In this document: in pieces, positions 6,274 to 11,126 of the stretch
Layout of the letters: the number at the start of each line of letters is the position of its first letter
Position numbering within the stretch: the stretch's first letter is position 1
Assembly: GCF_938040765.1 (NCBI RefSeq)
Contig: NZ_CALIAA010000316.1
Coordinates: 1-11,126, forward strand
Reading direction: 5' to 3'
From: an uncultured Fretibacterium sp.
GTDB taxonomy: Bacteria > Synergistota > Synergistia > Synergistales > Aminobacteriaceae
DNA: 11,126 nt
The notes under the pieces: model-generated
Seen by the model: the letters and a program-made list of their open reading frames with translations, nothing else
What the model was told of the DNA's origin: nothing
The model's database searches: none
Translations under genes and position numbers: made by a program

Positions 6274-7488
6274 TCACTCGAACCGCAGGGCGTCGATGGG
6301 CCTGAGCCGCGACGCCTTCCAGGCCGGATAGAGGCCGAAGAAGACCCCGACGACGCCGGAGAACCCCGCCGCCAGCGCGATGGCCCCGGGCGACACGGAG
6401 GTGGGCCACGTCAAAAACTCCGTCACGCCCCACGACGCAGCCATCCCCAGGAGGATCCCCAGGACGCCGCCCAGCAGGGACAGCACCAGCGCCTCCAGCA
6501 GGAACTGCAGTCGGATGTCCCCGGCTCGGGCCCCTATCGCCATGCGGATCCCGATCTCGCGGGTCCGTTCCGTGACGGAGACCAGCATGATGTTCATGAT
6601 GCCGATCCCCCCCACCAGCAGGGAGATGGAGGCCACGGCCCCGAGCAGTGCGGACATCACCCAGGCCGATTGCTGCAGGGACTCCACCATCTGGGTCATG
6701 TTCCAGATCTCGAAGTCGTCGTCCTTCCCCTTGCCGATTCGATGTCGCTGGCGCATCAGGGCCCGGATCTCCGCCATCCCCCCCTCCAGCATGCTGACGT
6801 CCCGGACCTGGATGAGGGCCATGTGCACGGATTCGGCCAACGAGCTGCGCACCAGGCGCCGCTGCGCCGTGGTGATCGGCACCACCACCGTATCGTCCTG
6901 GTCCTGCCCCATCGACCCGCCGCCCTTCGGGGCCAGCACGCCCACGACCTCGAAGGGGATCTTGTTGATCCGGACGATCCTGCCCACGGGGTTCGTCGTG
7001 CCGAAGAGCTGGGTGGCGACCGTCTGGCCGATGACGCAGACCTTGGCCGCACTCCGCTCGTCCTCGTCGTCCAAAAGCCGCCCCAGGTAGATGCTGCGGT
7101 TGTCGACATCGAAGAACGACGGCGTCGTGCCCGTCACGCGGGTCGGCCAGTTCTGGTTCTCGTAGATCAGCTGGGCCGAGAGGTTCACCAAGGGGGCCGC
7201 CCGGAGCACCGACCAGCACTCCTCCGTCACGGCCCTCACGTCGGAGAGGGTCAGGCGCGCGCCCCCGCTCTGACGCACGCCGCCCGAACGGGGCGCTCCC
7301 GGGCTCAGGATGAGCAGGTTGCTCCCCAGGCCGGAGACGAGGTCCTGCATCTGGACGGAGGCGCCATTCCCCACGGCGACCATCGCGATGACCGCCCCGA
7401 CCCCGATGACCACGCCCAGCATCGTCAGAAGCGAGCGCGTCTTGTTCGCCAAGAGCGAGGACAGGGCGGTGCGCAGCGTCTCGAACAT
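6274..7488 (-). CDS. MacB-type ABC transporter permease (FtsX fold with MacB periplasmic core)
   Basis: This 404-residue inner-membrane protein has the MacB-type permease layout: first membrane helix near residues 18-40 (LLTMLGVVIGVGAVIAMVAVG), a large periplasmic core of about 230 residues, and three more helices near 277-303, 331-353 and 369-390. The conserved coupling segment RTREIGIRMAIGA (308-320) follows helix 2, and the protein ends in PIDALRFE, close to the family's typical LRYE ending. The ATG at 7488 is chosen over a TTG at 7494 because an AGGGGG site is well spaced only from the ATG. It starts two bases after the ATPase stop. It should form a dimer that passes ATP-driven movement to the adaptor and channel encoded upstream. 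The substrate cannot be told from sequence. Confidence 0.92.
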   Translation of the reverse strand: MFETLRTALSSLLANKTRSLLTMLGVVIGVGAVIAMVAVGNGASVQMQDLVSGLGSNLLILSPGAPRSGGVRQSGGARLTLSDVRAVTEECWSVLRAAPLVNLSAQLIYENQNWPTRVTGTTPSFFDVDNRSIYLGRLLDDEDERSAAKVCVIGQTVATQLFGTTNPVGRIVRINKIPFEVVGVLAPKGGGSMGQDQDDTVVVPITTAQRRLVRSSLAESVHMALIQVRDVSMLEGGMAEIRALMRQRHRIGKGKDDDFEIWNMTQMVESLQQSAWVMSALLGAVASISLLVGGIGIMNIMLVSVTERTREIGIRMAIGARAGDIRLQFLLEALVLSLLGGVLGILLGMAASWGVTEFLTWPTSVSPGAIALAAGFSGVVGVFFGLYPAWKASRLRPIDALRFE

Positions 7489-7490
7489 CC

Positions 7491-8222
7491 TCAATTCCCC
7501 CTTCCGGAGGGCGTCTCGTCGGAGACCAGGCGGCCGTCCTTAAAGTGCAGGACGCGCCGCGCGTAGGCGGCGATATCCGGTTCGTGCGTCACCAGGACCA
7601 CCGTCTTGCCCTCCCGGTTGACCTCGACGAGAAGGCTCATGATCTCCTCGCTCGTCCGCGTGTCCAGGTTCCCCGTCGGCTCGTCGGCCAGGATCAGGGG
7701 CGCCCTGCCGACGAGGGCCCGCGCGATGGCGACGCGCTGCTGCTGGCCGCCGCTCATCTGATTGGGCCTGTGCTTCAGACGGGCCCCCAGCCCCACTCGC
7801 TCCAGGGCTTCTCGGGCACGCTCGCTCCGTTCCCGCGAGGGGACCCCCGAATAGACGAGGGGGAGGGCGACGTTGTCCACGGCCGACAGGCGCGGCAGCA
7901 GGTTGAACCCCTGGAACACGAAGCCCAGCTTCTCGTTGCGGACCTTCGCCAGCTCGTCGCCCGAGAGACAGGCCACGTCCCGCCCGTCGAGGAGGTAACG
8001 GCCCTCGGTCGGGGAGTCCAGGCAGCCCAGCATGTTCATCGTCGTGGACTTTCCCGATCCCGAGGGCCCCATCACCGCCACGAACTCCCCGTGCGCCACC
8101 GAGAAGGAGACGCCGTCCAGCGCACGCAGCTCCACGTCCCCGGTCCGGTAGACCTTGACGAGGTCCTCGACCTCGATCAGAGGGCGCGCGGGCCTCTCCG
8201 AAGCGGAATCCGGGACGCTCAT
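7491..8222 (-). CDS. ABC transporter ATPase of the MacB/LolD type
   Basis: All ABC ATPase motifs are intact in this 243-residue protein: Walker A GPSGSGKST (52-60), Q-loop Q104 in FVFQGFNLLP, signature MSGGQQQ (156-162), Walker B LILADEP followed by TGNLD (176-187) and the H-loop histidine H213. The TGNLD after Walker B and LLPRLSAVDNVALPL are typical of the MacB/LolD/FtsE group. The ATG at 8222 overlaps the stop of the adaptor gene (ATGA); a longer in-frame extension upstream is only an antisense-free shadow of the adaptor gene. It drives the neighbouring permease from the cytoplasm. In classical MacB this domain is fused to the permease; here it is a separate gene. Confidence 0.95.
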   Translation of the reverse strand: MSVPDSASERPARPLIEVEDLVKVYRTGDVELRALDGVSFSVAHGEFVAVMGPSGSGKSTTMNMLGCLDSPTEGRYLLDGRDVACLSGDELAKVRNEKLGFVFQGFNLLPRLSAVDNVALPLVYSGVPSRERSERAREALERVGLGARLKHRPNQMSGGQQQRVAIARALVGRAPLILADEPTGNLDTRTSEEIMSLLVEVNREGKTVVLVTHEPDIAAYARRVLHFKDGRLVSDETPSGRGN

Positions 8223-9496
8223 CGGCCCGACCTCACCACGACGGCCTCGCCCCCGGCCACGACGGCCGCCCCGGCGGTGCTGAAGGAGACGGCCAGCTCC
8301 TGTCCCTCCTTGAGCTGCGAGTCCGAGACCTCCACCCACGTTCGGTCGCTGATCCCCTGTTCCCCGACGGGGACGCTGCCCACAATCTTTCCGCCCTCCA
8401 CGACCCAGACTACGGGCTCGTCCTCGTCGTCCGAACGGTTCCCATTTCTTCGCCGCATCGGGGGCAACCCCATGATCGACCCCGCCCCCTTCTCCTCCTT
8501 CTCCGTCCCGGAGGGCGCGGAGAGTGCGGCGAGGACATCGCCCGGCGGCGTGAAGCGGAGCGCCGCGGCCGGGACCTTCAGCACATCCTTCTTCTCCTCC
8601 GTGACGATGGTCACGTTGGCCGTCATACTGGGCTTCAGCTTCAGCTCCGAGTTGTCCACCCGAATGATCACCGTGTAGGTGACGACGTTGGAGACGACCG
8701 TGGACTTCAGGCGCACCTGCGTCACCGTCCCCTCGAACGTCGTGTCCGGCCACGCATCGAACCGGCAGATCGCTTTCTGCCCCTCCGCGATGCGTCCAAT
8801 GTCCGCCTCGTCGACGCTGGCCTCGATCTGCATCCGGGTCAGGTCGCGGGCGATGGAGAAAAGCGTAGGCGTCTGAAGGCTGGCCGCCACGGTCTGCCCC
8901 ACATCCACCTTTCGTGCGATGACCACCCCGTCGACGGGCGAGACGATGCGTGCGTAGCCCAGGCTCGTCTCGGCCTGCTTCAACGAGGCCTTGGCCTGCA
9001 CGACCTGGGCGTTGTGCTCGGCCAACGAGGCGCGGGCCAGGGAGAGCTTGGTCTCCGCGGCGTCCAGCTCGCTCCGCGCGATCAGGTTCCGCGACCAGAG
9101 CTCCTTGTTGCGCCTGAAGGTCCGGTCCGCATCCGCAGCGGACGCCTTGGCGCTCGTCACGCGGGCCTGAGCAAGGGCCAAAGAGGCCTTCACCTCGTCG
9201 ACCCTCGACTGCAGCATGTCGGTGTCCAGCATGGCGACCAGCTGGCCCTTGGTGACCCGGCTGTTGTAGTCCACATAGATCTCCTTGATCGTCCCGGAGA
9301 CCTGCGTGCCGACGTCCACCATCTCCACGGGGTTGACGCTTCCGGTGGCGCTGACCGTCGCGGAGATGCTCCCGCGCGTCACGGGCTGGGTCCGGTAGAC
9401 GTACTCCGTCCCCCCATCCCTGAAGTACCCGTACCAGACGCCCCAGGCGATCCCCGCCGCGACGGCCCCGAACAACAGCATCTTAAAAACCTTCAT
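8219..9496 (-). CDS. MacA-like periplasmic adaptor (membrane fusion protein, HlyD/RND-MFP family)
   Basis: The ATG at 9496 has a GGAGGA site 8 bases upstream; the product is 425 residues. A single N-terminal membrane anchor (about 5-24) is followed by a strand-rich start (SATVSATGSVNPVEMVDV, 45-62), a split lipoyl domain (GTIKEIYVDYNSRVTKGQ and SPVDGVVIARKVDVGQ, 68-85 and 186-201), a long alpha-hairpin coiled coil (about 95-180), a beta-barrel (about 220-300) and a membrane-proximal domain. The anchor, with VSG(T)I and VDYNSxVxKGQ, is typical of MacA. An acidic, charged linker of about 45 residues (316-361) interrupts the membrane-proximal domain. The adaptor bridges the MacB-type permease and the TolC-like channel encoded on either side. 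Confidence 0.93.
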   Translation of the reverse strand: MKVFKMLLFGAVAAGIAWGVWYGYFRDGGTEYVYRTQPVTRGSISATVSATGSVNPVEMVDVGTQVSGTIKEIYVDYNSRVTKGQLVAMLDTDMLQSRVDEVKASLALAQARVTSAKASAADADRTFRRNKELWSRNLIARSELDAAETKLSLARASLAEHNAQVVQAKASLKQAETSLGYARIVSPVDGVVIARKVDVGQTVAASLQTPTLFSIARDLTRMQIEASVDEADIGRIAEGQKAICRFDAWPDTTFEGTVTQVRLKSTVVSNVVTYTVIIRVDNSELKLKPSMTANVTIVTEEKKDVLKVPAAALRFTPPGDVLAALSAPSGTEKEEKGAGSIMGLPPMRRRNGNRSDDEDEPVVWVVEGGKIVGSVPVGEQGISDRTWVEVSDSQLKEGQELAVSFSTAGAAVVAGGEAVVVRSGR

Positions 9497-9526
9497 GAAC
9501 GACTCCTCCGAGTATCCGCACCTGTC

Positions 9527-9571
9527 GAGAACGTCCCTGCAAAGAACGTATCCATTGAGAATGTAAGAATG
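9527..9571. repeat. Three imperfect 15-bp tandem repeats in the channel-adaptor gap
   Basis: Units at 9527-9541, 9542-9556 and 9557-9571 share the pattern (g/a)agAAcGTxxxxxx, with variation mostly in the last six bases. They occupy about half of the 85-base space between the channel stop and the adaptor start. No gene and no clear stem-loop is seen in this gap; the adaptor's GGAGGA ribosome site lies beyond the repeats at about 9505-9510. Confidence 0.6.
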
Positions 9572-9581
9572 AAAACGGCGT

Positions 9582-10904
9582 TCATTCGGCGCCCTCCGGC
9601 TCCGTCAGCTCGACCCCCGTCGCGCTCTCCAGCGCGAACTGGGCCACCTGGAGATCGTAGCGGGCCCGATAGACGGAGAGCCGCGCGTCGGTCAGGGCCA
9701 GAAGCGCGTCCGAGAGCGCCAGCGAATCCCCGACGCCCGTCCGGTAGCGCCCCTCGGCCAGGGAGTAGTTCTCCTCCGCCTGGGCGACCGTCAGCCCCGC
9801 GATACGGATGCGCTCCCGAGCGTTACGGATGTTCAGGACGGCCTTTCGGACCTCCAGGAGGATGTTCTGCCGCAGGGCCTCGCGGGCCGCCTCCAGGCTC
9901 CGGACCTGCGCCCGGGCGATATCCGTCCGCGCGGACGCCGCCCCTCCGTCGACGACGGGGACGTTGAGGGAAAGGCCGACGTTCCACTCCGAGCTGAGCG
10001 AGGAGATCTCCTCGCCGCCGGCGCTGTACCCGCCCCTCAGCGACAGGCTGGGGGAGGAGGCCCGCGCCGCGGAGCGCACCTCGGCCTTCCCGGCGAGCGT
10101 CCGCCGGTTCGCGGCCTCATAGTCCTGACGGTGCTCCAGGGCCAGGGCCTCGGCTCCGCCCTCCGCCGACTCCGGCAGGGCACGGTCCTCCGCCCGGACC
10201 TCGAACGGGCCGGCCAGGTCCACGCCCATCGCGTTCAGCAGCGCGGCCTGCGCGACCCGGACGTTCGACTCCGCCTCCACCAGCGCGAGCTGGGCGTTCC
10301 CCAGGTCCACCTCGGCCTTCGTCACGTCGCTCTTCGGCTTGAGCCCCGTCTCGTAATAACCCTTCGCGCGCTCCAGATGGAGCCGGAACGAATCCACCGA
10401 CTCCTTCCTCTGACCGCGGACCTCCCCGGCCAGGAGCAGGTCCATGTAGGCCTTCTTGACCCCGTAGCGTACCTGCAGCCGCGTCTTTCTTCCCTCCGCC
10501 TCCGTCGCCGCCAGCGTGCCGCGCTGAGCCTCGACGGCGTACTTCGTCCGGTTCGCGTCGAAGACCCTGACGCTCGCCGTCACCCCGGCCGTGTAGCTGC
10601 TGCCCGAGGGCGCCCCCTCTCTGCCGGAACGGGCCGCCGACGCATTGGCCGAAGCCTGCACGCGGTCCTCCACGGCCGTCAGGGAGAGCCGACGGCGCTC
10701 CGCCTCGCGCTTCGCATCCGCCCCGGCAAGGTCGGGATGGTTCGCCTCCGACAGGGCCAGGCACTCCTCGAGGGTCAGGGTTCGGACCGCCTCCTCTCCC
10801 CGTGCGGGGAAAGCCTGGAACAGGGCCGCGGCCACGCAGGCCATGCAGAAAAAGGCCGCCGGGAAAGCAACGCCCCGCCCCTCTCCTCTCTTATCCGATC
10901 TCAT
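9582..10904 (-). CDS. TolC-family outer-membrane efflux channel
   Basis: The start is ATG 10904, giving 440 residues: it follows GGAGG, leads straight into a signal peptide (MRSDKRGEGRG, hydrophobic 12-33, likely cleavage just before EEAV), and lies downstream of the promoter, whereas an upstream ATG at 11036 lies before it. The mature protein opens with RTLTLEECLALSEANHPDL, the classical start of the outer-membrane efflux repeat, and carries two long helical repeats. Each repeat has the usual elements: helix-rich KKAYMDLLLAGE and YYETGLKPKSDVTKAEVDLGNAQ in the first, NVPVVDGGAASARTDIARAQ and AEGRYRTGVGDSLALSDALLALTDARLSVYRA in the second. It is first in an operon with the adaptor and the ABC pair and provides the exit duct through the outer membrane. 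Confidence 0.93.
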   Translation of the reverse strand: MRSDKRGEGRGVAFPAAFFCMACVAAALFQAFPARGEEAVRTLTLEECLALSEANHPDLAGADAKREAERRRLSLTAVEDRVQASANASAARSGREGAPSGSSYTAGVTASVRVFDANRTKYAVEAQRGTLAATEAEGRKTRLQVRYGVKKAYMDLLLAGEVRGQRKESVDSFRLHLERAKGYYETGLKPKSDVTKAEVDLGNAQLALVEAESNVRVAQAALLNAMGVDLAGPFEVRAEDRALPESAEGGAEALALEHRQDYEAANRRTLAGKAEVRSAARASSPSLSLRGGYSAGGEEISSLSSEWNVGLSLNVPVVDGGAASARTDIARAQVRSLEAAREALRQNILLEVRKAVLNIRNARERIRIAGLTVAQAEENYSLAEGRYRTGVGDSLALSDALLALTDARLSVYRARYDLQVAQFALESATGVELTEPEGAE

Positions 10905-10960
10905 GTGATTTTTCGCCTCCAAATGGTGTGTGCCCTCCGGCCTTTCGATTCCAAGCAAAA

Positions 10961-10989
10961 AGTATAGGGTATGGCATTCCAACGGACAA
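10961..10989 (-). promoter_or_regulatory. Sigma-70-type promoter of the efflux operon
   Basis: Read on the minus strand, TTGTCC (10984-10989, 4 of 6 consensus bases) is followed after exactly 17 bases by TATACT (10961-10966, 5 of 6). Transcription would start near 10954, giving a leader of about 50 bases that contains the GGAGG site of the TolC-like gene. No other promoter of this quality was seen upstream of the operon. Confidence 0.65.
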
Positions 10990-11024
10990 CGTAAGGATAT
11001 ACGGGGGAAAGTCGTAGAAATACG
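10990..11024. promoter_or_regulatory. Paired CGTA/TACG inverted repeats adjoining the -35 box, candidate operator
   Basis: CGTA 10990-10993 pairs with TACG 11000-11003 (6-base spacer) and CGTA 11013-11016 pairs with TACG 11021-11024 (4-base spacer). The two centres are 22 bp apart, about two helical turns, and the first abuts the -35 hexamer. The half-sites are only 4 bp and the spacers differ, so chance is possible; an activator or repressor site is an inference. Confidence 0.3.
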
Positions 11025-11089
11025 CAGGTTTCGCAACGGACAAGAAAAAAGGAAGTGCGGCAGGTCGCAAAAAGTCCCCGGACCGGCGC

Positions 11090-11095
11090 TATAAT
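11090..11095 (+). promoter_or_regulatory. Perfect TATAAT, possible -10 box of a divergent gene beyond the right edge
   Basis: A consensus TATAAT lies at 11090-11095 facing right in a gene-free region. No good -35 box is found: tcgcaa at 11065-11070 matches three of six positions with a 19-base spacer. A gene just past the edge, divergent from the efflux operon (for example its regulator), would explain it, but nothing in the window proves one. Confidence 0.25.
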
Positions 11096-11126
11096 GAGAC
11101 GACAGACTGTGCAGGCTTCGCGCGCC

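Noticed and set aside
7489..7494. TTG at 7494 as start of the permease
   Set aside because: The ribosome site would be only about three bases away; the ATG at 7488 is better spaced.
6670..7566. 298-codon plus-strand open frame opposite the permease gene
   Set aside because: It mirrors the permease codons, has a His/Arg/Asp-rich composition and no recognisable fold or ribosome site.
7545..8678. 377-codon plus-strand open frame opposite the ATPase and adaptor genes
   Set aside because: The antisense strand carries intact ABC ATPase and adaptor motifs. The plus-strand product is low in complexity, rich in Arg/His/Pro, and shows no domain; it is a GC-rich shadow.
10905..11036. Longer form of the TolC-like protein from an ATG at 11036
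   Set aside because: It would put 44 residues before the signal peptide, and that start lies upstream of the mapped promoter elements at 10961-10989.

Overview
The window is a GC-rich bacterial segment carrying two operons that converge on one transcription terminator. The outer-membrane TolC-type channel, with its inner-membrane adaptor and ABC exporter, indicates a two-membrane (diderm) bacterium. Nothing in the window fixes the phylum; Desulfobacterota- or Synergistota-like lineages are guesses only.

Positions 1-6179, plus strand: the 3' part of a type III CRISPR-Cas effector operon. In order it encodes the C-terminal part of a RAMP protein that runs off the left edge, a 1061-residue Cas10-like large subunit of the Csx11 kind, a Cmr4/Cas7-like backbone RAMP, a small helical Cmr5/Cas11-like subunit, and a Cas5/Cmr3-like RAMP. 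Every junction is a 1-4 base stop/start overlap, so the genes are co-transcribed and probably translationally coupled. Layout and large subunit fit subtype III-C, whose signature is a very diverged Cas10 or Csx11. The large subunit has lost both the HD-nuclease residues and the GGDD cyclase motif. The backbone RAMP keeps the aspartate that cuts RNA in Cmr4. The expected complex is therefore a crRNA-guided RNA binder and cutter without the usual DNase and cyclic-oligoadenylate outputs. No array, cas1/cas2, cas6 or CARF-type effector gene lies in the window.

Positions 6180-6273: a short intergenic stretch with a perfect 16-bp stem-loop, probably the shared terminator.

Positions 6274-11126: a minus-strand tripartite efflux operon, transcribed right to left as TolC-like outer-membrane channel, MacA-like periplasmic adaptor, MacB/LolD-type ATPase and MacB-type permease. 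ATPase and permease, fused in classical MacB, are two genes here. A good sigma-70-type promoter (10961-10989) lies just upstream of the channel gene and settles its start codon. Two CGTA/TACG inverted repeats next to the -35 box could be an operator.

Three short tandem-repeat tracts stand out: 87-bp units in the large-subunit gene, 12-bp units at the start of the Cmr4-like gene, and 15-bp units in the channel-adaptor gap.
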